In this document: positions 15,664 through 23,939 of the stretch, one piece after another
Layout: every line of letters begins with the position of its first letter
Position numbering within the stretch: the first letter of the stretch is position 1
Source of the DNA: Lentzea guizhouensis
Lineage (GTDB): Bacteria; Actinomycetota; Actinomycetes; Mycobacteriales; Pseudonocardiaceae
Reading direction: 5' to 3'
Assembly: GCF_001701025.1 (NCBI RefSeq)
Contig: NZ_CP016793.1
Location: forward strand, 9,114,001-9,178,000
DNA: 64,000 bases
Translations under genes and position numbers: made by a program
Notes under the pieces: model-generated
Told to the model about the DNA's origin: nothing
Database searches by the model: none
The model's input: only the letters and a program-made list of their open reading frames with translations

Positions 15664-18600
15664 GTGCTTGGCGTGCAGTACAACCAGTTCGCCGGCACCA
15701 ACTCAGGCGTCGTCATCCAGGCCCGCGACATCATCGCCGGCCCGCCTCAGGCCGTCGAGGACAACCCGCTGATCCACGCCCTGTACCGCGCGACCGTCGA
15801 GGTGACCGAGCCCGGCGACGGACGTGGTGTGTGCATCGCGCCGAACCTGGTCCTCACGGCCGCCGAGCTGGTGCCGCCTCGCCTCCGCCTTCCGCAGGCG
15901 CCGTCGCTCGCGGTGGTGTCGTGGCCCACCGCTGACCGGCCCTTTCCCTGTCTGCACCAGGCCGTGGCGCCGGAGAGCCTGAGCACCACGCTCGAGCAGG
16001 TGCCCGGTTCGCCGGTGCTGAACCGGATGACGGGTGCCGTCTGCGGGATCATGACGACGGCGGGACCGGTCGTCGTGCCGGAACTCGATGTCCCGCTCGA
16101 CCAGCGCTGGCTGGACCTGCTGACACCCGAACAACTGGCACAAGGCGGTTGGCGGCACCTCTCACCGGATCTCCGCGAGTACCTCAGGGCCGTGCAGGAG
16201 CAGGGGAACGAACACGAGTACCGGTTCGACGGCCATTCCGCCCCCAGCCTGCGCCGCATCTACCTCAAGCGCTGGGCGACGCCGAAGTCCGCGGACGACG
16301 CGACCGAGCCACCCGAGAGCATCAACGCCGAAGATCTCCTCACCACGTGCGAGGGCGCGCAGATCCTCGGTGAGGCGGGAATGGGCAAGTCCAGCCTCGT
16401 CCGCTACTTCGCCGCGGTGAGCGCGGAGAAGTGGCTCCACGGCCAGGCCGGGCAAGCCGTCCCGGTGCCCATCACCGCCAAGGCGCTCGCCGCCGACGGA
16501 CAGTTGCCGGACCTGCTCGCTCGCGGCGTCCGTTTGACGACCCTCCCCGAACAACGGCTGGTCGAGCTGTTCAGCGGGCCACCTCTGCCGGGAGTGCCGT
16601 GGCTGGTGCTCGTCGACGGCCTGGACGAGTTGGTCGACGCGGGAGCGCAGGACGACCTCATCCGACGGGTCCTGCGGCTCCGCAGGGAGGAGCGGTACCG
16701 GTTCGTGGTGACGAGCCGCCACCTCGGCGGCATCCGCTTCAACCAGCACAGGCACCCGACCTACGTGCTGTCCCGGTTCAACCACCGGGACCTGCGGCAG
16801 TTCATCACCACCTGGTTCCAGGAAGAGGACATGCCGGAGGACGCGGCGACCGAGCTCTTCACCCGGCTGCGGCACACGAAGCTCTTCGATCTGGCGCACG
16901 TCCCTCTGCTGGCGACGATGCTGTGCGTGCTGTCGTGTGCCGGGGAGACGACCGAACTGCCGCGCGACCAGACCGACCTGTACGAGCGGTTCGTGAAGTG
17001 GCAGCTGAGCAAGGTGTGGCACAACGACGTGCGCACCAAGCTGCGCGAGTGGCAGGCCCGCTCGGGTGCCTCCGCGGAGGAGGCGGCCGATGCGCTGCTC
17101 AGCGAACTCCGACCGCTGTTGCAGGAGATGGCCCACGCCTCTCTGCGTTCCGACGTGAACCTGTTCGACTTCGCCGTCGCGCGGTACCCGGCGCTCGCAC
17201 CGGAAGCGGTCCGCGAAGCACTGCTGGCCAGCGGACTCGTGGTGGGCAGCGAGCGAGCACTGGCGTTCCGGCACGAGACGATCAAGGAGTTCCTCGCCGC
17301 GTGCCACCTGTTCGCCGCCAAGCCGGAACCCGAACGGCTCCTGCGGCCCCGGCTGACCAGACGGGGATGGCCCGACCTCGAGGTGCTGCTCTTCCTCGCG
17401 GCGATGGTGGACAACGACGTGCTGAACGGTCTTCTGCGTCGTGCCCTGTGGTGGCCGTTCCGCAGGCGGCACATGGAGTTCCTCACGGCGCTCGTGTCGC
17501 ACGGCGTCGATGTCGACGACGACGTGCGGAACAGGATGGTGCGGTTGCTCAAGCAGGGCGTGCAGTCCCCGTCCTCCGACAGCGAGGTCTGGCGGCAGCA
17601 CGTCGAGTGGCTGCGCAGGGTCGATCAGGACACGGCGACCTGGCTGTTGCGCGACCTGGTCGAGCAGCCCGGCGAGATCGACCCGTTCCGGCGGTTCGAG
17701 GCCGTCCGCTACCTCGTGGAGCTCGACGCGCGGGCCAACGAGCCGGTGATACTCGCTTTCCTGCGCCGGACCGACCTGCTGACCGTTGCCCGCGACAACG
17801 TGCACGGCATGTTGAAGGAGATCGACCCGGAACTGGACCTGCGCATCTTCACCGACCTGGTCTCCACTGCCCCGGAACACGGCCTGCGGCTGCACGCGGC
17901 CTGGACCGTCCTCGGCCAGGACCAGGCCGTCGGGATGGACCTGCTGGTGAACCTGGCCCAGGACACCTCGACCGACGACTGGGAACAGATCGCCACGATC
18001 ACCGCCGTCGACAGGTACGACAGCGAGGCGGGCCTCCGCCTGTGGCACGGTCTCCTGCGCAGCGCTCGCACGACGGCGTCACGCGTCGAGGCGATGGAGG
18101 TCTGCTTCACCCGTGACCGTGAACCGACCGAGCGGTACCTCATGGACCACCTCGACGACGCCGGCACACGTCCCAGGGTGAAGTTCGACATCGCACACTT
18201 CTTGGTACCGCACAAGCTGGTGGGGCCGGGTGTGATGCTCGACCTCGCCGCCGATGCCGGGCTCACGGTCGACGAACGGGTGAGGATCGCCACGCAGTAC
18301 TGGTACCAACACCGCGAGAAGTCGGAGCAGCTCGTGGAGTCCGCGCTGCACGACGCCGGCTCCGAGCCGACGGTGCTGCTCGACGTCATCGCGAAGATCG
18401 ACAGGGTCGACTCGACCAAGGCGAAACGCGCGCTCAACGCAATGGTGGAGAACTTCACCCATCCCGAACACATCCGGCTCACCGCGGCCGAACGACTGCC
18501 CCGAAGCCTGAGTGTGCAGGCTTACGAGTACCTCGCGTTGCTCCCGAACTTCAGCGAGGACAGTTCGCTGGACGCTGCCGCACGGGCCTACCGCCTCGAT

Positions 18601-18981
18601 GCCACAGCCGGCACGCGGATCTACCGGCGTCTCATCGACATGGCTTCCAGTGACGCGACCAAGGCGAGGTGGGCGATCGAAGCGAAACAAGTCCACGGAC
18701 ATGGGATGCTCGAGGACTTGTTGGCAGGCACAGACCTGTCATACGACGTGCAGTTGCTGCTGGCGCCTCACCTGGGTCGCCGCGAGGCGGTCAAGCTGTT
18801 GCGCCGGATCGCCGCGAACGGTGACACCGCACAACAGATGGAGGCCGCCGAAAAGATGGTCTCCATCGGCGGCAAGGCGGAGGCGGTCGAGCTGTACCTG
18901 ATGATCACGAACTCCTCGAAGGTGCCGAAGCGCACGCGGGAACGAGCGCAGGCCGAGGCCGACCGGCTCAGCGCGGGGTGA
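15664..18981 (+). CDS. NACHT NTPase with degenerate trypsin-like N-terminus
   Basis: 1105 aa. Residues ~1-25 ('YNQFAGTNSGVVIQARDI') are a short leader common on actinobacterial STAND proteins. Residues ~35-140 match a trypsin-like fold, but the two core catalytic positions are changed: 'LVLTAAELV' has Glu where LTAAH has His, and 'VPGSPVLNRMTGAVCGI' has Pro where SGSPVLN has the nucleophile Ser. The NACHT domain starts near residue 230: Walker A 'ILGEAGMGKSSLVRYF', Walker B 'WLVLVDGLDELVD', then 'RFVVTSRHLGG'. 'LAFRHETIKEFLAACHLF' closes the winged-helix part. The remaining ~500 residues are alpha-helical and HEAT/TPR-like with no named domain. NACHT proteins of this build include anti-phage sensors (Avs and bNACHT groups); a defence role here is inference. 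The 3' end overlaps the convergent PucR gene by 14 bp. Confidence 0.88.
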   Translation: MLGVQYNQFAGTNSGVVIQARDIIAGPPQAVEDNPLIHALYRATVEVTEPGDGRGVCIAPNLVLTAAELVPPRLRLPQAPSLAVVSWPTADRPFPCLHQAVAPESLSTTLEQVPGSPVLNRMTGAVCGIMTTAGPVVVPELDVPLDQRWLDLLTPEQLAQGGWRHLSPDLREYLRAVQEQGNEHEYRFDGHSAPSLRRIYLKRWATPKSADDATEPPESINAEDLLTTCEGAQILGEAGMGKSSLVRYFAAVSAEKWLHGQAGQAVPVPITAKALAADGQLPDLLARGVRLTTLPEQRLVELFSGPPLPGVPWLVLVDGLDELVDAGAQDDLIRRVLRLRREERYRFVVTSRHLGGIRFNQHRHPTYVLSRFNHRDLRQFITTWFQEEDMPEDAATELFTRLRHTKLFDLAHVPLLATMLCVLSCAGETTELPRDQTDLYERFVKWQLSKVWHNDVRTKLREWQARSGASAEEAADALLSELRPLLQEMAHASLRSDVNLFDFAVARYPALAPEAVREALLASGLVVGSERALAFRHETIKEFLAACHLFAAKPEPERLLRPRLTRRGWPDLEVLLFLAAMVDNDVLNGLLRRALWWPFRRRHMEFLTALVSHGVDVDDDVRNRMVRLLKQGVQSPSSDSEVWRQHVEWLRRVDQDTATWLLRDLVEQPGEIDPFRRFEAVRYLVELDARANEPVILAFLRRTDLLTVARDNVHGMLKEIDPELDLRIFTDLVSTAPEHGLRLHAAWTVLGQDQAVGMDLLVNLAQDTSTDDWEQIATITAVDRYDSEAGLRLWHGLLRSARTTASRVEAMEVCFTRDREPTERYLMDHLDDAGTRPRVKFDIAHFLVPHKLVGPGVMLDLAADAGLTVDERVRIATQYWYQHREKSEQLVESALHDAGSEPTVLLDVIAKIDRVDSTKAKRALNAMVENFTHPEHIRLTAAERLPRSLSVQAYEYLALLPNFSEDSSLDAAARAYRLDATAGTRIYRRLIDMASSDATKARWAIEAKQVHGHGMLEDLLAGTDLSYDVQLLLAPHLGRREAVKLLRRIAANGDTAQQMEAAEKMVSIGGKAEAVELYLMITNSSKVPKRTRERAQAEADRLSAG

Positions 18982-20098
18982 CCTCCCCCAGCCACGTCCG
19001 CAGCGCCCACCACGTGTGCAGCGTCGTCAGCACGTGCGATCGCGAAGCGTCCGGCGACTCACCGAGGTCCACGTCCGTCAGCTCCACCAACCGGTCCAGC
19101 CGGTACCGCACGGTGTTCGCGTGCACGTGCAGCGCCGTCGCGGTCGCCGAGATCCGGCCGCCCGTGTCGAGGTAACAAAGAGCCGTCGCCACCATCTCGT
19201 GGTGGAAAGCGCTTCCGTGGTCGAGCGCGCCCAGCAGTGACGACGCCAAGGTGTCGGCCAGGGCAGGAAACGCGGCCAGTGTTGTCTCGGCGGCCAGGTC
19301 GGTCAACAGCTGCACGCCTGAGCGACCCGAAGCCACCAACAACGCTTGCGTGCACAGGGAGTACGTCAAGCGCATCGAGGAGAGCGGCAGCGCGGGTGAC
19401 ACGACGAGCAGGTCGTCGGACCAGGAGGGCAGCGATGTGCTGAGACCGGCCAGGCGGCCCTCCACCAGGCCGTAGACGCCGGACGGTGTCAGGCGTTGTT
19501 CCACGGCACGGGCGTGGCTCGGATCGGTCACCGTGGAGACGACGCAGTGGTACCGGCCATCGGACCGCAGTCCGGCACGCGACAGCTCAGCGGCATCAGG
19601 GAACTCCCCCGACACCAGCAGCCGCCGCAGCACCTGCGTGTTCAGGTCGCGAGCGGTGCGGGCCAGCTGCATCTCGGCGGTGTGGTAGCCGTCGATGATG
19701 TGGCGCTCGACGGCGCCGACGTAGTGGTCGAGGTCGATCATGAAGTCGAGGATCGTGCCGTCGTCGACGCCCAGGGAGCGGGCCAGCTCCACGCTTGCGC
19801 GGATCAGCTCGGTGCGGCCGGCGTGGACGCCGCGCAGGAGGCCGGCCATCGAGACGCCCTGGGCGGCGCGGTCGGCGCCCAGGGCCAGGGCCGCGGAGAA
19901 GTCGCCGTCGTCGGCCGCGCCGCCGCGTTCGAGGTGGGCGATGCCCTCGGCGAGGAGGAAGGCGATGTGCCTGCGGTTCTCGGCGGCGGGGAGGCGGGCG
20001 ACCTCGGGTGAGTTGCCGCGGGCGGCGTCGACGACGCGGTCGACGACCTTGTCGTCGGTGGCGACGGCTGCGAGCACCTGCCTGACCATCGCTGACAT
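18968..20098 (-). CDS. PucR/CdaR-type transcriptional regulator
   Basis: 376 aa from ATG 20098 (an alternative GTG at 20107 has GGAGG only 4 nt upstream). The C-terminal PucR-type HTH is clear: 'CYLDTGGRISATATALHVHA' then 'NTVRYRLDRLVELTDVDL'. The middle region ('DGRYHCVVSTVTDPSHARAV') fits the GGDEF-like domain of the CdaR family, and the N-terminal helical part resembles the RsbT-co-antagonist-like region. The open frame continues to 20623 but overlaps the divergent dehydrogenase and looks like a shadow. Divergent placement and an inverted repeat just upstream (20120-20144) indicate control of the FAD dehydrogenase gene and of itself. Confidence 0.85.
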   Translation of the reverse strand: MSAMVRQVLAAVATDDKVVDRVVDAARGNSPEVARLPAAENRRHIAFLLAEGIAHLERGGAADDGDFSAALALGADRAAQGVSMAGLLRGVHAGRTELIRASVELARSLGVDDGTILDFMIDLDHYVGAVERHIIDGYHTAEMQLARTARDLNTQVLRRLLVSGEFPDAAELSRAGLRSDGRYHCVVSTVTDPSHARAVEQRLTPSGVYGLVEGRLAGLSTSLPSWSDDLLVVSPALPLSSMRLTYSLCTQALLVASGRSGVQLLTDLAAETTLAAFPALADTLASSLLGALDHGSAFHHEMVATALCYLDTGGRISATATALHVHANTVRYRLDRLVELTDVDLGESPDASRSHVLTTLHTWWALRTWLGEVTPR

Positions 20099-20119
20099 CC
20101 CCGGCACGAGGCCTCCGAA

Positions 20120-20144
20120 CTTGTTGTGGACGGGCCACAACGAG
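20120..20144. promoter_or_regulatory. Inverted repeat, likely operator of the PucR-type regulator
   Basis: CTTGTTGTGG (20120-20129), then ACGGG, then CCACAACGAG (20135-20144): ten-base arms with one mismatch. It sits 22 bp upstream of the regulator start in the divergent gap with the FAD dehydrogenase, a usual place for an autoregulatory site. Confidence 0.55.
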
Positions 20145-20255
20145 GGTGCTGGCGTTTGGGGTCGGGAGCCTATCCCCCGCTCGGCTGTTCCTGGTTGGTT
20201 GTTTACGCGAGAGTAATTCGCGTTGGCACCGACCTTCAACGAGGAAGGCCCTGCG

Positions 20256-22028
20256 ATGGGTGCAGACACGAACATCAGTCGCCGCAACCTGCTGGCAGCG
20301 GGGGGTGCGATCGCCGCTGCGGCGACGTTGGGGCCCGCGGTGGCGGGTGCGGCGCCGAGAGTGGACGCGGACGTGATCGTGGTCGGGCACGGGCTCGCGG
20401 GCCTCGTGGCGACCTCGGAGCTCGCGGCCAAGGGCAAGCGGGTGTTGTTGCTGGACCAGGAGCCGGAGGCGAGTCTCGGCGGGCAGGCGTTCTGGTCGCT
20501 GGGCGGGTTGTTCTTCGTCGACTCGTCGGAGCAGCGGACCGCGGGCATCAAGGACTCGCTGGAGCTCGCGCGGGCCGACTGGTTCAACACCGCCGGGTTC
20601 GGCCGCGGTGTGAACGATCCCATGGGCGAGGACTACTGGGGCGCCAAGTGGGCGGAGGCGTACCTCAACTTCGCGAGCGGTGAGAAGCGTGCCTGGCTTC
20701 ACGGGCTGGGTGTGCGGTGGGTGCCGATCGTGGGCTGGGCCGAGCGCGGTGGCCAGTTCGCGGACGGGCCCGGCAACTCGGTGCCGCGCTTCCACATGAC
20801 GCTGGGCACCGGGCCCGGCGTGATGGAGCCGTTCGAGAAGCTGGTGCGGGAGGCGGTGTCGGCCGGGAGGGTCACGTTCAAGTTCCGGCACCAGGTGGAC
20901 GGGCTGATCGTCACGAACGGCGCCGTCACTGGCGTGCGGGGCAGCGTCCTGGAACCGAGCACCGCCAAGCGCGGCACGCCCAGCTCCCGCACCAAGGTCG
21001 GGGACTTCGAGCTCCACGCGCCGCAGGTGATCGTCACCTCCGGTGGCATCGGCGGCAACCAGGAGCTGGTGCGGCGCAACTGGCCCGCGCGGCTCGGTCC
21101 GGTGCCGCGGCGGATGATCACCGGTGTGCCCGCGCACGTCGACGGCCGGATGCTGGCGATCACAGAGCTGGCCGGCGGGCGGATCGTGAACCGCGACCGC
21201 ATGTGGCACTACACCGAGGGCATGATGAACCACTCGTCGATCTGGCCCGACCACGGCATCCGCGTGCTCGCGGCGCCGTCGTCGATGTGGTTCGACGCGC
21301 GGGGCCGCAGGCTCGCCAACCCCGGCATCCCGTCGCTGGACACGCTCGGCACGCTGGAGCTGATCGGCAAGTCCGGCCACGACTACACGTGGTTCGTGCT
21401 CAACAAGAAGATCATCGACAAGGAGTTCGTGCTCTCCGGCTCCGAGCAGAACCCGGAGATCACCCGCAAGGACCTGCTCGGCTACCTCGCCATGCGGTTG
21501 CTGAACAGCACCCCACCGCCGGTGAAGGCGTTCATGGACAAGGGCGCCGACTTCGTCATCAAGAACAACCTGCCCGACCTCGTCGCCGGCATGAACGCCC
21601 TGACCGGCTCGAACCTGGTCAACCTCGACGAGCTGCGCAGGCAGATCACCGTGCGCGACCAGCAGGTGGACAACCCCTTCACCAAGGACATCCAGGTGAT
21701 GGGCATCCGCAACTCGCTGGCCTACAGCGGCGACAGCCTCGCCCGCACGGCCTCGCTGCACAAGATCCTCGACCCGTCCGCGGGTCCGTTGATCGCGATC
21801 AGGATGAACATCCTGACCCGCAAGACGCTGGGCGGCCTGCAGACGAACCTGTCCGGGCAGGTGCTCGGGTCGAACGGCCAGCCGATCCGCGGTCTCCACG
21901 CGGCGGGCGAGGTGGCCGGGTTCGGTGGCGGTGGCGTGCACGGGTACCGCGCGCTGGAGGGCACGTTCCTCGGCGGCTGCCTGTTCTCGGGCCGGGTGGC
22001 CGGGCGCGCGACGGCGGCGAACGCCTGA
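20256..22028 (+). CDS. Tat-exported FAD-binding dehydrogenase (ketosteroid-dehydrogenase-like)
   Basis: 590 aa. Twin-arginine signal 'SRRNLLAAGGAIAAAATLG' (RRNL core) is followed by the FAD-binding start 'ADVIVVGHGLAGLVATSELA' and 'LGGQAFWSLGGLFFVDSSEQ'. The C-terminus 'GLHAAGEVAGFGGGGVHGYR' followed by 'ALEGTFLGGCLFSGRVAG' is the second FAD contact typical of fumarate-reductase/KsdD-like flavoproteins. Substrate unknown; the family includes 3-ketosteroid delta-1-dehydrogenase relatives. ATG 20256 with GAGGAAGG upstream is preferred over the in-frame start at 20223. The Tat signal implies folding with FAD before export. Confidence 0.88.
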   Translation: MGADTNISRRNLLAAGGAIAAAATLGPAVAGAAPRVDADVIVVGHGLAGLVATSELAAKGKRVLLLDQEPEASLGGQAFWSLGGLFFVDSSEQRTAGIKDSLELARADWFNTAGFGRGVNDPMGEDYWGAKWAEAYLNFASGEKRAWLHGLGVRWVPIVGWAERGGQFADGPGNSVPRFHMTLGTGPGVMEPFEKLVREAVSAGRVTFKFRHQVDGLIVTNGAVTGVRGSVLEPSTAKRGTPSSRTKVGDFELHAPQVIVTSGGIGGNQELVRRNWPARLGPVPRRMITGVPAHVDGRMLAITELAGGRIVNRDRMWHYTEGMMNHSSIWPDHGIRVLAAPSSMWFDARGRRLANPGIPSLDTLGTLELIGKSGHDYTWFVLNKKIIDKEFVLSGSEQNPEITRKDLLGYLAMRLLNSTPPPVKAFMDKGADFVIKNNLPDLVAGMNALTGSNLVNLDELRRQITVRDQQVDNPFTKDIQVMGIRNSLAYSGDSLARTASLHKILDPSAGPLIAIRMNILTRKTLGGLQTNLSGQVLGSNGQPIRGLHAAGEVAGFGGGGVHGYRALEGTFLGGCLFSGRVAGRATAANA

Positions 22029-22038
22029 CGCCCGCGTC

Positions 22039-22089
22039 CCGGCCGGTTCACCGGCGGTCACCCCTGTGGACCGCCGGTCCACCGGCCGG
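22039..22089 (+). terminator. Strong hairpin after the FAD dehydrogenase
   Basis: CCGGCCGGTTCACCGGCGGT (22039-22058) pairs with 22070-22089 over 20 bases with two mismatches; the loop is 11 nt. No U-tract, but the stem is very stable and lies 10 bp after the stop. Confidence 0.6.
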
Positions 22090-22470
22090 CCGGGGCGCAC
22101 CGGCATGCGACCGTTCGGACGTGGCACAGCCCACTCCCGCAGGGGAATCTCCCGGGGCGGTCGTCCGTTGTACAGGATGGTCGGTGCGGTCCGTGTCCCC
22201 CGGGCCTCATTCAACTGCCTTCGAGGATTACCGTTCGGCTGGAGCCTCGTTGTGCCTTTCGCCGAGAGGCGACCGCCGCGCCGACCCCAAGACTCGCCTC
22301 CAGTCGTGCTCGTATCCCCCCCGCGGCGCCGGCTGGAGGCTGCCTCATTTCCTGAGCGCGGCCGCGCATCCGCTGCACGTGTTCCAAGGAACCGTTGCAC
22401 ACCAATCGAATTCCCGATCACAGGCCTCGCGCGCAAGCAACCCGGTCACGCGCACTCCTTCGGCCGACTT
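22090..22470. other. Non-coding interval before the copper operon
   Basis: No open frame here has a credible start, ribosome site or protein-like composition. Base composition falls slightly and codon bias is absent in all frames. It is probably spacer plus upstream regulatory sequence for csoR. Confidence 0.5.
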
Positions 22471-22501
22471 TTGACATACCCATACCCCCCTAGGGTATAA
22501 A
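22471..22501 (+). promoter_or_regulatory. Copper-responsive promoter with CsoR operator
   Basis: TTGACA (22471-22476) and TATAAA (22496-22501) are separated by 19 bp; GTATAA at 22495 gives 18. Between them lies ATACCCCCCTAGGGTAT (22482-22498), the ATACCC/GGGTAT palindrome recognised by CsoR proteins. The operator covers the spacer and the -10 box, so bound CsoR would block RNA polymerase until Cu(I) releases it. Confidence 0.85.
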
Positions 22502-22503
22502 TG

Positions 22504-22517
22504 GGTGAGCGCTCACC
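22504..22517 (+). promoter_or_regulatory. 14-bp palindrome in the csoR leader
   Basis: GGTGAGCGCTCACC is perfectly symmetric and lies at about +1 of the predicted transcript, just after the CsoR operator. It may be a second operator or a 5' hairpin stabilising the mRNA. Confidence 0.35.
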
Positions 22518-22568
22518 GCTCCCCCGGCATCACGGCCGGCCGCGCGGTGGCCGGAGAAGGAGCGAGAC

Positions 22569-22850
22569 GTGCACGGCTACGCCGAGAACAAGGCCTCCCA
22601 CCTGCGCCGCCTCAGGAGGATCGAGGGGCAGGTCCGCGGCCTTGCGCGGATGATCGAGAACGACGAGTACTGCATCGACGTGCTCACCCAGATCTCCGCG
22701 GCCACCAGGGCGTTGCAGGCGGTCTCACTGGGGTTGCTCGACGAGCACCTCAAGCACTGCGTGAGCCAGGCCATCGCCGATGGCGGCACCGCGGCCGACG
22801 CGAAGATCGCGGAGGCCGGCGACGCCATCGCCCGCCTGGTTCGCTCCTGA
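22569..22850 (+). CDS. csoR: Copper-sensing repressor CsoR
   Basis: 93 aa, DUF156 family four-helix repressor. The Cu(I) ligand set C-H-C is visible: Cys in 'NDEYCIDVL', His and Cys in 'DEHLKHCVSQA'. 'HLRRLRRIEGQVRGLARMIE' is the DNA-binding first helix. GTG 22569 has GGAGAAGGAGCGAGA upstream. First gene of csoR-copZ-(His-rich protein)-copA; with the operator at 22482 it should repress its own operon. Confidence 0.95.
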   Translation: MHGYAENKASHLRRLRRIEGQVRGLARMIENDEYCIDVLTQISAATRALQAVSLGLLDEHLKHCVSQAIADGGTAADAKIAEAGDAIARLVRS

Positions 22851-22867
22851 CCTGGAACGAGGAGAAC

Positions 22868-23083
22868 ATGAGCGAGTCCGTCAGCACCGACTACACCGTC
22901 AAGGGCATGACCTGCGGCCACTGCGCCGGCTCGGTGACCGGGGAGATCAGCGGCATCGACGGCGTCACCGCCGTGGCGGTCGACCTGCCGACCGGCCGGG
23001 TCACGGTCACCAGCACCACCCCGATCGCCCTCGACGACCTGCGGGCAGCGGTCACCGAGGCCGGCTACGAGCTGGTCGGCTGA
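22868..23083 (+). CDS. copZ: Copper chaperone CopZ
   Basis: 71 aa, a single heavy-metal-associated domain with 'VKGMTCGHCAGSVTGEI' (GMTCxxC). Carries Cu(I) in the cytosol to CopA and can also deliver it to CsoR. ATG 22868 has GAACGAGGAGAAC just upstream and follows csoR by 17 bp. Confidence 0.94.
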   Translation: MSESVSTDYTVKGMTCGHCAGSVTGEISGIDGVTAVAVDLPTGRVTVTSTTPIALDDLRAAVTEAGYELVG

Positions 23084-23084
23084 C

Positions 23085-23939
23085 ATGAGGACAGGTCACA
23101 AGGTCGCCGCGTACGGGCTGGCGCTGGTCGCCGTCTTCGGTGGAACCTGGGCGGCAGGCGCGGCGGTCGGCACGGCACCACCACCGGAAACGCCTGCGGC
23201 ACATGACGAGCCCGGCGGTCACGGCGACACCCACGGTGAAGAGAAGGCGTCGGCAACCGTCCCTCCCGGACTGTCCGTTTCGGACAGCGGATACACGCTG
23301 GTGCTGGGCGAACGGAGCTTCCGGATCACCGGGCCCGACGGCAAGGCGGTCACGCGGTTCGCGGTGGAGCACGAGAAGCGCCTGCACCTGATCGCGGTGC
23401 GCCGGGACGGGTCCGGGTTCCAGCACGTGCACCCGGAGATGGCGGCGGACGGCACGTGGACGTTGCCGCTGCAGCTCACCTCGGCGGGCAGCTACCGGGT
23501 GTTCGCCGACTTCAAGCCGGAGAACGGGCCCGAGCTCACACTCGGCACGGACGTGCAGGTCGCGGGCGACTACCGGCCCCAGCGGTACGACCACGACAGC
23601 CGGACGTTCAACGTCGACGGTTACGAGGTAACCCTGAACGGGAAGCTCACCGCGGGCGCGGCGTCCACGGTCACCATCGACGTGGCCAGGGACGGGAGGC
23701 CGGTCACGGACCTGCAGCCCTACCTCGGTGCGAAGGGGCACCTGGTGGCGCTGCGGTCGGCCGACCTCGCGTACCTGCACGTGCACCCGGAGGACGGCGA
23801 CCAGGTGAGGTTCGCGGTGGAGGTGCCGACGGACGGGAAGTACCGGCTGTTCCTGGACTTCCAGCACGACGGTGTCGTGCGGACCGCGGAGTTCACGCTC
23901 ACAACCGGTGAGGAGGAGGGCCATGACCACGGCAACTGA
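23085..23939 (+). CDS. His-rich exported protein of the copper operon
   Basis: 284 aa. An N-terminal hydrophobic segment ('VAAYGLALVAVFGGTWAAGA') acts as signal or anchor, followed by a His-rich stretch ('HDEPGGHGDTHGEE') and a His-containing C-terminus ('EEEGHDHGN'). Two similar ~90-residue beta modules each carry a metal-site-like line: 'LHLIAVRRDGSGFQHVHPEM' and 'HLVALRSADLAYLHVHPEDG'. A conserved companion of actinobacterial csoR/copZ/copA operons; role probably extracytoplasmic copper binding, not established. It begins 2 bp after the copZ stop and overlaps the copA start by 17 bp. Confidence 0.8.
   Translation: MRTGHKVAAYGLALVAVFGGTWAAGAAVGTAPPPETPAAHDEPGGHGDTHGEEKASATVPPGLSVSDSGYTLVLGERSFRITGPDGKAVTRFAVEHEKRLHLIAVRRDGSGFQHVHPEMAADGTWTLPLQLTSAGSYRVFADFKPENGPELTLGTDVQVAGDYRPQRYDHDSRTFNVDGYEVTLNGKLTAGAASTVTIDVARDGRPVTDLQPYLGAKGHLVALRSADLAYLHVHPEDGDQVRFAVEVPTDGKYRLFLDFQHDGVVRTAEFTLTTGEEEGHDHGN

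Noticed and set aside
20108..20623. N-terminal extension of the PucR regulator
   Set aside because: Overlaps the divergent FAD dehydrogenase, Ser/Ala/Pro-rich without a fold, and an operator-like repeat lies in between.
19596..22436. 946-residue minus-strand frame
   Set aside because: Antisense shadow of the FAD dehydrogenase; His/Arg/Val-rich composition typical of out-of-frame GC-rich DNA.
22504..22517. Riboswitch in the csoR leader
   Set aside because: Only a simple 14-bp palindrome; nothing like a known aptamer, and CsoR explains the copper response.
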